Shown: positions 36,278 to 47,137 of the stretch, one piece after another
How the letters are laid out: the number at the start of each line of letters is the position of its first letter
How positions within the stretch are numbered: the first letter of the stretch is position 1
From: Sesamum alatum
Taxonomy: Eukaryota; Streptophyta; Magnoliopsida; Lamiales; Pedaliaceae
Length of the DNA stretch: 64,000 bases
Direction of reading: 5' to 3'
Assembly: GCA_034509735.1 (NCBI GenBank)
Contig: JACGWO010000002.1
Span: 21,685,636-21,749,635, forward strand
The notes under the pieces: model-generated
The model's database searches: none
Seen by the model: the letters and a program-made list of their open reading frames with translations, nothing else
What the model was told of the DNA's origin: nothing
Position numbers and translations under genes: made by a program

Positions 36278-37696
36278 GTGTCTAGGTTCATTATTGGAAT
36301 GTGTCTAGGTTCATCCAAGGATGTCTAGATTCAGTCCAATCAATCACCATCAATTCTTCAATCAAGCCTACCAAAATTTATGGTATGATCAAATCATACC
36401 AAAAGGTCCCGTTAAATCATACCAAAAGGTCCCGTCAAATCATCAGCTTAAATTATTCCCGTTGATCTTTTAATCCAATTAAAAGATCCAACGTCTCAAC
36501 TTTCCATATTTAATCGAAAATCCAATTTACCGATTAAATGAAAGCCCGATACAATATCGGCCCGTCTATCCAATGGACTTTCCCTTAAGTAATCCAATTA
36601 CTTATTTTATCCTTCGAGATTGACTCCAAATCGATATCTCAACCTCCTCGGTGATTTGTGTGTGACCCTTTAGGTTCACCCTCAGCTAGACTTGGGCCCG
36701 TGTCCCACAAGGGCCCGTTACCATGGGTGGCCGTCTAGCAACGGTCCATGGCACTAGAGACTAGGTGAATTGGCGTGAACATTTAGGCGCCGATTTCGTA
36801 CGGGTACGATCCTTCCGTCTACCATCTCCCGGCCTTAGTCTAGGGTATGGAAATTGGGCGTCGGTTCCCATCCTTGACTAGGCATCTATGCTTAATACTC
36901 GAGACCACGTATGCTTCATTGCGTCGACACAGGAAACCATTCCCTGTTCGACCAACCACTGTGGCCACAGCTTCAAACAGCATGAACGTGTCTCCGAGTG
37001 CATAGGAGATACCTCTATCACATACTGGACGGATCCTCTTCTTGGAATCCACCGTCCTCGCTACACATTCTGACTGCACTGGACAAGGCTTATGATAATC
37101 ATCTTACAGAATGATTACCTCTCGCCAGATCCAAGATACAGCCGTCCTGTGCACGCGACTGCCATGATCCCTCAAGTCTGAGGATTACTCCCGTACTATC
37201 AGAACCGGGGAAAACCAATCATACCGACCAAGCCTCCAAGGCTTCCATATGATGATCCCCGCGAGTCAGTCCAGTCGGCTCGACCCCAGTCGACCAACCC
37301 ATCAAGATCGTGTAGGCGTCCCACGCCTGTCGCCGATGAAACACGGCACTCATCCAATGAACACGACTCTTGACGCAAGTCTCAATAGGACTCTCGATGC
37401 CCTGTCTCGAGGTCCTCGACTTGGAACGTTTCAGACCCAACTCTTAATCAGTTGGTTTCATGACCACCATCCAATGCACGGCCCAACTGCACGAGTTGTT
37501 ATCTATGGTCTGTGGGCTTTGTTGCGATATAAGTTAAACACCATTTTAACAAATGTAAGATGAGCGCAACAAAGAAGGTACCATTGGTGACGAACACTCA
37601 TCTTATTCATCACATAATAATATTACATTCACATCAAGTTGTCGGATAGGTTACAAATTGCCAAACCTATTGGCTTTCTGGTCACCTATTCCAACA
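36278..37696 (-). mobile_element. B2: 5' LTR remnant
   Basis: The first roughly two thirds of a B LTR on the minus strand, ending CTATTCCAACA at 37696. Two deletion junctions carry short direct duplications: 36278-36300 is repeated in part at 36301-36314, and 36391-36413 is repeated at 36414-36436. About 230 bp of LTR is missing at the second. The right flank is GTTTG (37697-37701). Confidence 0.85.
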
Positions 37697-37740
37697 GTTT
37701 GAGGGTCATGAGTGATTGGCTTTAGGGTCAAGTGGGAGAT
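37697..37740 (+). other. C1: end of internal region and polypurine tract
   Basis: The last 44 bp of C1's internal sequence, ending GGTCAAGTGGGAGAT directly before the LTR, the plus-strand primer site. It resembles the B internal end GTTTGAGGTCAATGGG. All upstream parts of C1 are missing because B2 inserted here and the left side was deleted. Confidence 0.75.
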
Positions 37741-39982
37741 TGTTAGAATAGGGTGACCGGAAAGCCAATTAGATTGGTCTTGATGTAATCTATTTCTGAT
37801 AATGTCATTGTAATTGTAATATTCTTATATGAATAAAGTGAGTATTCATGTTTAGCAGTTCCATTTGTTGTGCTCGCTATTTATGTTTATTCCATTTAAC
37901 ATCACAACAAAGCCCACAGGCCAAACGAACAACCCATGTAGTTGGGCTGCGCATTGGATGGCAGCTATGAAACTAACTTCTAAGGGTTAGGTCTGAAACA
38001 TTCCAAGTCGAGGACCTTGAGACAGGGCATCAAGAGTCCTATACAGACTTGCACTAATGATTGCATTCATTAGATGAGTGCCGTGTTTCAGCGGCGACAG
38101 ACGTTGGACGTCTATGCAATATTAGTGGGTTAGTTGACAAGGATGTCAACTGACTGAACTGACTCGCGGGAATCATCATATGGAAGCCTTGGAGGCTTGG
38201 TCGGTATGACTGGCATTCCCGGCTCCGATAGTACGAGATTGGTCCTCGGACTTGAGGAATCATGGCAGTCACATGCATATGATGGCTGTATCTAGCATTT
38301 GGCAAGACATGTCAGTATCTGGGATACGTTCATCATAAGCCTTATACAGTGTAGTCGGAATATGTATTGAGGACGGTGGATTCCAATATAGGATCCGTCA
38401 CCTGTCAGTATATGACAGTCGAGTCTCCTATGCGCTCTGAGACAGTTTAAACTCTTATAAGTCTGTGGCCGCAGCGATTGGTCGAGTAGGGAATGGTTTC
38501 CTACGTCGATCGATAGAGTAAACGTGCCTCGAGTTACTGAGCATAGTTGTCTAGTCCAGGATGGGAACCGACACCCAATTCCATGCCCTAGACTTAGATC
38601 GAGAGACGGATGATGGAAGGACCGTACTCGTATGGGACTCGGGAGCCTAAATGTTCACGCCAACATTCACCTAGTCTCTAGTGCCATGGACCGTTGCTAG
38701 ACGGCCACCCATGGTGACGGGCGTTTTTCTGATTAATGGTTAATCGGAAAAACAATTAATTAAATTGAATTTAATTGATCAATTGTGTTGGACACAAGCC
38801 CAAGTCTAGCTGAGGGTGAACCTAATGAGTCACACACAAATCACTTTAGATTTGGCGGAGTTAATTTGGAATTAATTCTAGAAGAAGCGAATAAATTTAA
38901 TCGGATTAAATTTATTCAAGAGAGAAAATAAATGATTGGATCATTTATTGAGAAATCCATTTGATGGATGGTCCAAGAATTAATTAATTGGATTAGTTAA
39001 TTTTTGGACTAAGGACCTTTAAATTAATTGGATTAATTTATTGGGTTTTGGCTAGAATAGTTGATAGAATCAATTATTCTTAATTTGGACTTATGTTTAT
39101 TTAATTGGATTAAATAAATAATTGGAATTCAATTGGATTGAAATTAATTAGATTAATTAATGCCCAATGGATACATGTTTGGACTTTATTTAATTTGATT
39201 AAATACAAGTCCAAAAACCATGAAGGTCCAAGTCCATTTTTTCATGCAAGTTGAAGCTAGTTAAGGAGGAGTTTCAACTCTTCCACATATGTACATGATG
39301 AGCACGAAAATTTGCTGATTTATGGGTGGTTTTCTCTTGCTATCATGTGTAGTGGATGTGCTAGAAGTGTGTGTATGTGGAAGTTCCCTTGGAGGTTACT
39401 TATGTAGGTGGTTTTTGAACACTACATTCTACATACACAAAAACTACTTTGCTAGACACAATTCACTTAACTTGCTTCACTTTTTGCTGGAGTTTTTTAG
39501 CCAAATACTCTCTGAAAATTCTCTCTTTTAGTGTTCATACTTCTTAGAGAAGATTGAACAAAAACATTCCAAGGTACACTAATCGATAGTGCTTTCTTTG
39601 GAATTGTTTCTTCTTCTTTGTTTCTAATTTCTATCTAGCAATAGAGTAGAAATAAATCCATAGTGTGGTGTGGAACGCATTAGAGGAGTTCTACGTTGAG
39701 CTCTCAAGTGGACGAACGAAGAAAGAAAAGAAAGGAACAACGCACGAACCCGTTCTACATAAACGAACAAAGGTTGGTTTCCTTTTTACATTTTTGTATA
39801 ACTTTCTTCTTCTCCTTTTAAGCCACATGTCCAGCATGTTTTATTTTGTTGTTTATGTTTTGACAAACACCAAACGCCCGGGAACTTCAAAGGGAACACC
39901 CCTTTGAATCCGGTTTAAATTATGTCTTAAATTTATATTTTTACGCTTCCGTTGCGTTCCCGGGCCGTACCCGATTCTTTCA
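37741..39982 (+). mobile_element. C1: 3' LTR (2242 bp)
   Basis: Starts TGTTAGAATAGGGTGACC and ends CCGATTCTTTCA. It has the conserved mid-LTR block (38670-38720) and an LTR-end hairpin with an A-extended stem (39886-39908). It directly abuts GTCTA in the middle of an A LTR, so C1 was inserted there. Open frames inside (39322-39531, 39665-39907) have no family match. Confidence 0.88.
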
Positions 39983-41618
39983 GTCTAAGTAGTGTTAGTG
40001 GGTCAGCATGCTAGGAAGCAGCTGACTGAGGTGACTCGCGGGAACTGTCTTACGGAGGACCTTGAGTATGGTCAGCAAGGTATGACGTGTATTCCCGGTT
40101 CCAATGGTACAGGCCAAGTCCTTTGACTTGAGGAACTGCTGAGTTTACCTGTGCATCAGGTCTGTATCTTAGATATGGTGAGAGATTGCCAAAATACTCT
40201 TGAGTAGTCATAAGCCATGTCTAGTGCAGCTCGGGTGTACAGAGTGACAGTAGTTTCCAAGAAAGGATCTGTCTCCTGTCAAAAGGTATTGACAGTTGAG
40301 TCTCATGTATGCTCTATGTCTTGTCCCTAAAATCTGTGGCCACAGTAACTGAACAGAAGGGAAAGGTTTCCCTTGCGGCGTTTAGTAAGGACAGACCGAC
40401 ACTTAGGTCCAAAATGGGTACCTGCTTTTTCCGTGCCCTAGACTCTAAGTGATGAGACCGAAGACAGAAGGACAAGTGTACTGTTAGAGCCTAAATGTTC
40501 ATCCCCAATTATTTCACCTAGTCTCTAGTGCCATGGACCGTTGCTATATGGCCACCCATGGCAACGGGCAGATTCTAGGAATCCGACCAAGTCTAGCTGA
40601 AAGGTGAACCTAAAGAATCACACACTATCCACACACACTTAGTATTTAATTTGGAATTAAATATTGGAGTAAAGGAATGATTAAATTAGATTTAATCGGG
40701 TCCTATATTTTCTTGGAGAAATTAATTCCTTCTATTTGATAAAGGGAATTAAATTAATAAATAGGATTTATTAAAGGGTTGATTTAATGGGCTTAGAATA
40801 AATATTAATATTCATTTATTATATTTAATTATTTTTAGCCTTTTGGAATATTTAATGGGATTTAAATATTCCATTAAATTAAAATCAACGGTTGAGATGG
40901 AAAGCGGAGATGGAAGGCTAGGATTTGTTTGACTAGGTCAAACACTAGTTTGACTAGGACTTTGACCAGGTCAAAATCCTAGACAAATTAGAGTTCTTAG
41001 AGTAGGAGTTTTAAGAGGATTAAACTCCTCCTCTATAAATACCTCTAGCTTCCAACTTTTTGAAGGATGATAAAATTCCAACACACACACAACACACACT
41101 CGACTCTCTCCCCTTGCCTCTCGTCCGCCCCCTCTCTCTCTACAAGAAAATATTTTTCTAGTTCTTTTGTTCTTGGAACATTAGAACTTAGATGAATCAA
41201 CACCGTTAATTGATAACGTGTTGTTGATTCATCCACTCCAAAAAATATACACTTGTTCGTTGCTAGCACGACGTGCAAGATACGTGGGTGGATCGTGTGT
41301 CACGATTTGGAGGGTCTCAAGAACGAGATCTCAGTGCAAAACGGGGAACAACGCGTGTAGCCGTTGAAGACGAAAACGACAACGGGTAGGTCTCGTTTTA
41401 TTTTTTTCGTCTCTCTCTTTATTTTCAACTCTATGGCCTCGATGATCTCTTTACATGTTGTTTAATCATGAGATACACCGAACACCCGGGAATCTCAAGG
41501 GTACACCCCTTGATCGTGTTATTTTATTATTAAAAGCATGCTTTAATTTTTTGTACGTTATTTTATATCGCGCTTTCGCATTCGCGCAATTCCCGGGACG
41601 ATCCACCGATTTCTTTCA
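39983..41618 (+). mobile_element. A4: 5' LTR, right part
   Basis: Begins at GTCTAAGTAGTG, which is position about 365 of a family-A LTR, and continues to the LTR end TTTCTTTCA at 41618. The missing first part should lie left of C1 but is deleted. It has TTGAC cores (40928-40990), a TATA box (41034-41041) and a hairpin (41494-41514). Confidence 0.85.
41034..41041 (+). promoter_or_regulatory. TATA box of A4 5' LTR
   Basis: TATAAATA, followed by ACACACACACAACACACACT and a TC-rich run, and preceded by a TTGAC cluster. Its own 5' flank is intact for about 1 kb. Confidence 0.6.
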
Positions 41619-42042
41619 GTCTCAATCGGGTTACGTATTCAAACTCAATGGAGGAGTAGTGGCTTGGAAAAGTACCAAGCAAGCAACCACTGCAGACTCC
41701 ACTACAGAGGCTGAATACATAGCAGCTTCAGAAGCTGCTAAGGAAGCGGTTTGGATGAGAAACTACATCCAAGAGTTGGGTGTGGTGCCTAGCATCGCCG
41801 AGCCTGTTGTCATCTTCGGTGATAACAACGGTGCAATAGCGCAAGCAAAGGAATCGAGATCTCATCACCGTTCCAAACACATTCTTAGACGCTACCATCT
41901 TCTTAGAGAAATGGTAGGAAGAGGTGACGTTCGGGTGGACCGAGTCAACTCAGCAGACCCGCTGACAAAGCCTGTGTCGCAGAGCGCTCATACGCAACAT
42001 CTTGAGAAGATGGGGATTAGACATATGGGCGATTGGCTTTAA
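41619..42042 (+). pseudogene. A4: C-terminal RNase H fragment
   Basis: An intact frame from SQSGYVFKLNGG to the natural end MGDWL-stop at 42042, including ADSTTEAEYIAASEAAKEAVW (read in two parts around the active-site Glu), FGDNNGAIAQAKE and RSKHILRRYHLL. It lacks the first RNase H strand and everything upstream. It joins the LTR end at 41618 base-precisely, with no primer-binding site. The apparent longer frame from 41455 just reads through the LTR. The polypurine tract AAAGGTCAAGTGGGAGAT follows at 42041-42058. Confidence 0.85.
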
Positions 42043-42058
42043 AGGTCAAGTGGGAGAT

Positions 42059-44047
42059 TGTTAGAATAGGTGACCATGTAAGCCAATTTTGGCAGGAATA
42101 TGTAACCTATGTCTAGATAATTTCAGGAGTTTTGATAAAACATTTATGAATAAAGAAGTGAAAGTTCATATGGCAACACTTTGTTTACGTTCACTTATAT
42201 CTGCTATTACCTATCTGTTCACTACGCAAACAAAGCCCACGGACTGAGAATCGATTTCGGGGACTGGGACTACGCTTGGAGGTAGGTCCATGAAATCAGT
42301 CTTACCGAATGAATCCGGAAATCTCCAAATCAAGGAATCTCGAAAATGGGTACCGGGATTCCCTTTGAGACTTGCACTAAGCATCTGCTGTCGTATTTCA
42401 TCGACGGGTGACGAAGGTCATCTAAGCAGTGTTAGTGGGTCAGCATGCTAGGAAACAGCTGACTGAGGTGACTCGCGGGAACCGTCTTACGGAGGACCTT
42501 GAGTATGGTCAGCAAGGTATGACGTGTATTCCCGGTTCCAATGGTACAGCTCAAGTCCTTTGACTTGAGTAACTGCTGAGTTTACCTGTACATTAGGTCT
42601 GTATCTTAGATATGGTGAGAGATTGCCAAAATACTTTTGAGTAGTCATAAGCCATGTCTAGTGCAGCTCGGGTGTACAAAGTGACAGTAGTTTCCAAGAA
42701 AGGATCTGTCTCCTGTCAAAAGGCATTAACAGTTGAGTCTCATGAATGCTCTGTGTCTCGTCCCTAAAATCTGTGGCCACAGTAACTGAACAGAAGGGAA
42801 GGTTTCCCTTGCGGCGTTTAGTAAGGACAGACCGACACTTAGGTCCAAAATGGGTACCTGCATTTTTCGTGCCCTAGACTTTAAGTGATGAGACCGAAGA
42901 CAGAAGGACAAGTGTACTGTTAGAGCCTAAATGTTCATCCCCGATTATTTCACCTAGTCTCTAGTGCCATGGACCGTTGCTAGATGGCCACCCATGGTAA
43001 CGGACGGATTCTAGGAATCTGACCAAGTCTAGCTGAAAGGTGAACCTAAAGAGTCACACACTATCCTCACACACTTAGTATTTAATTTGGAATGAAATAT
43101 TGGAGTAAAGGAATGATTAAACTAGATTTACTCGGGTCCTATTTTTTCTTGGAGAAATTAATTCCTTCTATTTGATAAAGGGAATTAAATTAATAAATTG
43201 GATTTATTAAGGGAATTAATTTAATGGGCCTAGAATAAGTATTAATATTTATTTATTATATTTATTTGGCATTTTGGAATATTTAATAGGATTTAAATAT
43301 TCCATTAAATTAAATTAATGGTTGAGATTTAATGGGAGAGATCAAAGGCTAGGATTGAATTTGACAAGGTCAAATTCTACTTTGACTAGGACTTTGACTA
43401 GGTCAAAATCCTAGTCAAATTAAGCTACTAAAGAGGTGGAGTTTAAAGAGGATTAAACTCTTCCTCTATATATACCCCTAGCCTTGCACCTTTTGAAGGA
43501 TAATGAAATTCCAACACACACACAACACACACTCGTCTCTCTCCCTCTTACCTCTCGTCCGCCCCCTCTCTCTCTACAAGAAATATATTTTCTTGTTCTT
43601 TTGTTCTTGGAACACTAAAACATTGATGAATCAATACCGTTAATTCATAACGTGTTGTTGATTCATCCACTCCAAAAAATCATACTTGTTCGTTGCTAGC
43701 ACGACGTGCAAGATACGTGGGTGGATCGTGTGTCACGATTTGGAGGGTCTCAAGAACGAGATCTTGGTGCAAAACGGGGAACAACGCGTGTAGCCGTTGA
43801 AGACGAAAACGACAACGGGTAGGTCTCGTTTTAATTTTTCGTCTCTTTTATTTTTTTTCTCCTATGGCCTCCATGACAATTGCATGTTCTTTATATCATG
43901 AGATACACCAAACACCGGGGAATCTCAAGGGTACACCCCTTGAGCATGTTCTTTATTTATTAAAGCATGCTTTAAATTTTCGTATTTTATTTTATACCGC
44001 GCTTCCGCATTCGCGCAATTTCCCAGGACGATCCACGATTCCTTTCA
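42059..44047 (+). mobile_element. A4: 3' LTR (1989 bp)
   Basis: Complete LTR from TGTTAGAATAGGTGACC after the polypurine tract to GATTCCTTTCA. It has TTGAC cores (43360-43419), a TATA box (43467-43474), a hairpin (43924-43944) and the conserved block (42952-43002). Right of it, ATTGA begins the middle of a minus-strand A LTR, the insertion point in A3. Confidence 0.92.
43467..43474 (+). promoter_or_regulatory. TATA box of A4 3' LTR
   Basis: TATATATA 50 bp downstream of six TTGAC/GTCAA cores. A transcript from here would read outward into the inverted A3 LTR. Confidence 0.6.
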
Positions 44048-45535
44048 ATTGATTCATCAATGTTCTAGTGTGCCAATAACAAAAGAACAAGAAAATATAT
44101 TTCTTGTAGAGAGAGAGGGGGCGGACGAGAAGTAAGAGAGAGAGAGGACGAGTGTGTGTTGTGTGTGTGTTGGAATTTCATCATCCTTCAAAAGGTGCAA
44201 GGCTAGGGGCATATATAGAGGAAGAGTTTAATCCTCTTTAAACTCCACCTCTTTAGAAGCTTAATTTGACTAGGATTTTGACCTAGTCAAAGTCCTAGTC
44301 AAAGTAGAATTTGACGTTGTCAAATTCAATCCCAGCCTTTGATCTCTCCCATTAAATCTCAACCATTAATTTAATTTAATGGAATATTTAAATCCTATTA
44401 AATATTCCAAAATGCCAAATAAATATAATAAATAAATATTAATACTTATTCTAGGCCCATTAAATTAATTCCCTTTAATCATTCCTTTACTCCAATATTT
44501 AATTCCAAATTAAATACTAAGTGTGTGTGGATAGTGTGTGACTCTTTAGGTTCACCTTTCAGCTAGACTTGGTCAGATTCCTAGAATCCGTCCATTACCA
44601 TGGGTGGCCATCTAGCAACGGTCCATGGCACTAGAGACTAGGTGAAATAATCGGGGATGAACATTTAGGCTCTAACAGTACACTTGTCCTTCTGTCTTTG
44701 GTCTCATCACTTAGAGTCTAGGGCACGGAAAATGTAGATACCCATTTTGAACCTAAGTGTCGGTCTGTCCTTACTAAACGCCGCAAGGGAAACCTTCCCT
44801 TCTGTTCAGTTACTGTGGCCACAAATTTTAGGGACAAGACACAGAGCATTCATGAGACTCAACTGTCAATGCCTTTTGACAGGAGACAGATCCTTTCTTG
44901 GAAACTACTTTCACTCTGTACACCCGAGCTGCACTAGACATGGCTTATTACTACTCAAGAGTATTTTGGCAATCTCTCACCATATCTAAGATACAGACCT
45001 GATGTACAGGTAAACTCAGCAGTTACTCAAGTCAAAGGACTTGACCTATACCGTTGGAACCGGGAATACACGTCATACCTTGCTGACCATACTCAAGGTC
45101 CTCCGTAAGACGGTTCCCGCGAGTCACCTCAGTCAGCTGCTTCCTAGCATGCTGACCCACTAACACTGCCTAGACGACCTTCTTCACCCGTCGATGAAAT
45201 ACGACAGCAGATGCTTAGTGCAAGTCTTAAAGGGAATCCCGGTACCCATTTTCGAGATTCCTTAACTTCGAGATTTCCGGACTGATTCGGTAAGACTGAT
45301 TTCATGGACCTACCTCCAAGCGTAGTCCCAGTCCCCGAAATCGATTCTCAGTCCGTGGGCTTTGTTTGCGTAGTGAACAGATATGTAATAGCAGATATAA
45401 GTGAACATAAACAAAGTGTTGCCATATGAACTTTCACTTCTTTATTCATAAATGTTTCATCAAACACCTGAAATTGTCTAGACATAGGTTACATATTCCT
45501 GCCAAAATTGGCTTACATGGTCACCTATTCTAACA
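44048..45535 (-). mobile_element. A3: 5' LTR, right part
   Basis: Begins ATTGATTCATCAATG, position about 410 from the left of a minus-strand A LTR, and ends CTATTCTAACA before the TTTAT duplicate. The left 410 bp are missing. It lies head-on against A4's 3' LTR, forming an inverted repeat with arms 42059-43635 and 44048-45535. It has its own small internal deletion near 44470. Confidence 0.88.
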
Positions 45536-45540
45536 TTTAT
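45536..45540 (+). repeat. Target-site duplication TTTAT (right of A3)
   Basis: Partner of 18364-18368, 27 kb away. B0's leader continues from here. Confidence 0.85.
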
Positions 45541-46337
45541 TATTATTGTAATAATTTAGGACCACCCTAGACAGACCATAGACTCACTGCGAGCTCAGTG
45601 GGTCGCATAGGTTGGGCTTGTGATCATCCTAACAGGGGTATGCTATGTTTTATCCATGCGGCATTTTTTTATTTATCGCTTTAAATATTGGATATTTATG
45701 CATGCTAAAACACCATAATGTGATGAGGTCTCGGTCACACTCAAAACTCTCATTTGGTTGGACCAAATTAAATATTAGGCCCAGAACGGACTTGGATCAA
45801 AATGGTATTTTGGTCTGTCCGAGCCTTCCATCCACAGCAATGTAGTGAGGAAGCTACCACTACCCAAGTGTGGTCTCACGAGTCGTGGCACACTTTGAAT
45901 AGGGGAAAGCTGCACCATTGTTGTGAACAAAAAGACTGCGCTCGCTGTTTTCCTGTCTCACGAGTCGTGGGGGGCGACAGTTTGAGGTATGATTTGGGTT
46001 ATGGGTCGGGCCTAACACTGAGTAACATGGTTCGCTTGGAGTCCTCGGAACCATGCGAATAGGTGAGGCAAAATATCTTGGGAATCTCATTGGATGAGAA
46101 TGATATTGGATATCTCCCACGAGGTCTTCTTCATGTAAATCGTAAAAGCGGGGCATGGAGATTACGCTTGTGGATCCCAAGCCCACTAGGAAATGGTTTC
46201 CCGAAACTCCGCTTGAGAGTGGCGGACTTTCGTATAAATAGTGGGAGGGTTAAAGACTAAAAGACCAAGTCTTCAACTTGAACAATAATATTACCATCAT
46301 CTGCTAATTTCTGCTTTACATTTTCATTAATGTAGAT
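45541..46337 (+). mobile_element. B0: second part of leader
   Basis: Matches the gag-proximal leader of B1 and B2. Contains paired dyads (45877-45887, 45959-45969), an 86-codon open frame with ATG (45802-46062) and a pyrimidine-rich tract ending AG at 46335, just before the gag ATG at 46338. Confidence 0.88.
45877..45969 (+). repeat. Paired dyads CACGAGTCGTG in B0 leader
   Basis: Identical dyads at 45877-45887 and 45959-45969, 82 bp apart, each within TCTCACGAGTCGTGG. Confidence 0.85.
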
Positions 46338-47137
46338 ATGTCTAAGAACCCATTAACCATGATTCTCGAGACTAACAAATTCAACGGAATGAACTACTCA
46401 GACTGGCTGAGAAACCTGAGGATTGTCCTCGGTTTCGAGAACCAAGGCTACGTCTTGGACGAGCCACCATCGAGCGACTTACCGGATGGGTCCACGCCTG
46501 AAGAACATTTGACGTTCGAGAAATGGCATGAGGACAACCGAAAAGTACGCAGTATCATACTGGCTTCGATGTCTAACGACATCCAGAAGTAGTATGAGAG
46601 GTTGGACAAAGTCTCCGCCATAATGCTCCGCATGAACGAGGTTTATGCGGTTCCGGATAGGCATATTAGATATGCCGCCACAAAAGCATTCTTTGGTACC
46701 AAGCTTGCTGAAGGAGCGTCTGTACAAAGTCAGGGGGTCAAGATGCTCTCCCTAGTGGAGAAACTTGAGGACCTTAAAGCTGGGCTTAACAATGACACGT
46801 ACATTGACGTGATCCTCCAGTCGCTTCCTCCATCCTATGACCCGTTTGTTGTAAACTATAACATGAACAGACTTGAGAAGTGTATTCCTGAGTTGATCAA
46901 CATGTTGGTCCAATACGAGGCAACGACCCACAAGTCGGCGCCGGCAGTATTGATAGAGAGGCTTCGACCTTCAAGGCGAATGGCAAGAGGGCCGGACGCT
47001 GGAAGAGGAAGAAGGGCAAAGGGAAGACGGTTGCGGTCCCTGCTCACGCTCCGGTCGTCTCTGTTGCTCCGGTTGGACCGAGCAAAGGGAAAGGGAAGGC
47101 CCGTGGTTCTCAGCGGTCCAAGGCAAATGATGTCTGC
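46338..47137 (+). pseudogene. B0: Gag
   Basis: ATG at 46338 (MSKNPLTMILETNK). The frame runs to a TAG at 46590 that replaces Gln in DIQKQYERL, then stays open to about 46952, where loss of one G shifts the frame within LIGEAST. The copia Gag fold region (NYSDWLRNLRIVLGF, YAVPDRHIRYAATKAFF, VILQSLPPSYDPF) is recognisable throughout. The basic segment and zinc knuckle follow in the next frame. Two lesions inactivate it. Confidence 0.9.

Larger units (their letters stand above)
21171..37696 (-). mobile_element. B1/B2 array: two copia elements sharing one LTR
   Basis: Order left to right, minus strand: LTR 21171-23321, internal B1 23322-29020, LTR 29021-31241, internal B2 31242 to about 36277, LTR piece 36278-37696. 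Both internals are full gag-pol copies with different indels, so this is not a recent duplication of one element. The outer flanks are GGTAG on the left and GTTTG on the right, not a matching target duplication. The left flank is pol, the right flank is the end of C1. The middle LTR is therefore best read as a hybrid made by recombination between two separately inserted elements. Confidence 0.85.
18369..45535 (-). mobile_element. A3: minus-strand copia element hosting the inner nest
   Basis: A3 is defined by two same-family, same-orientation LTRs (18369-20340 complete, 44048-45535 truncated) flanked by TTTAT duplicates in B0's leader. Between them lie a B-type pol fragment (20341-21170), the B1/B2 array (21171-37696), C1 (37697-39982) and A4 (39983-44047). 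Its 5' LTR lost its left part and most of its own internal sequence is gone, explained best by the B1/B2 recombination deletion. Confidence 0.75.

Noticed and set aside
39322..39907. Hydrophobic short frames in C1's LTR
   Set aside because: LTR sequence with no counterpart in C2 and no recognised domain; probably chance.
46063..46260. A 65-codon frame directly before gag as a gene
   Set aside because: It begins with GTG and has no ATG in frame before the region ends, so it would need readthrough of the preceding stop; kept only as a remark with the leader frame.
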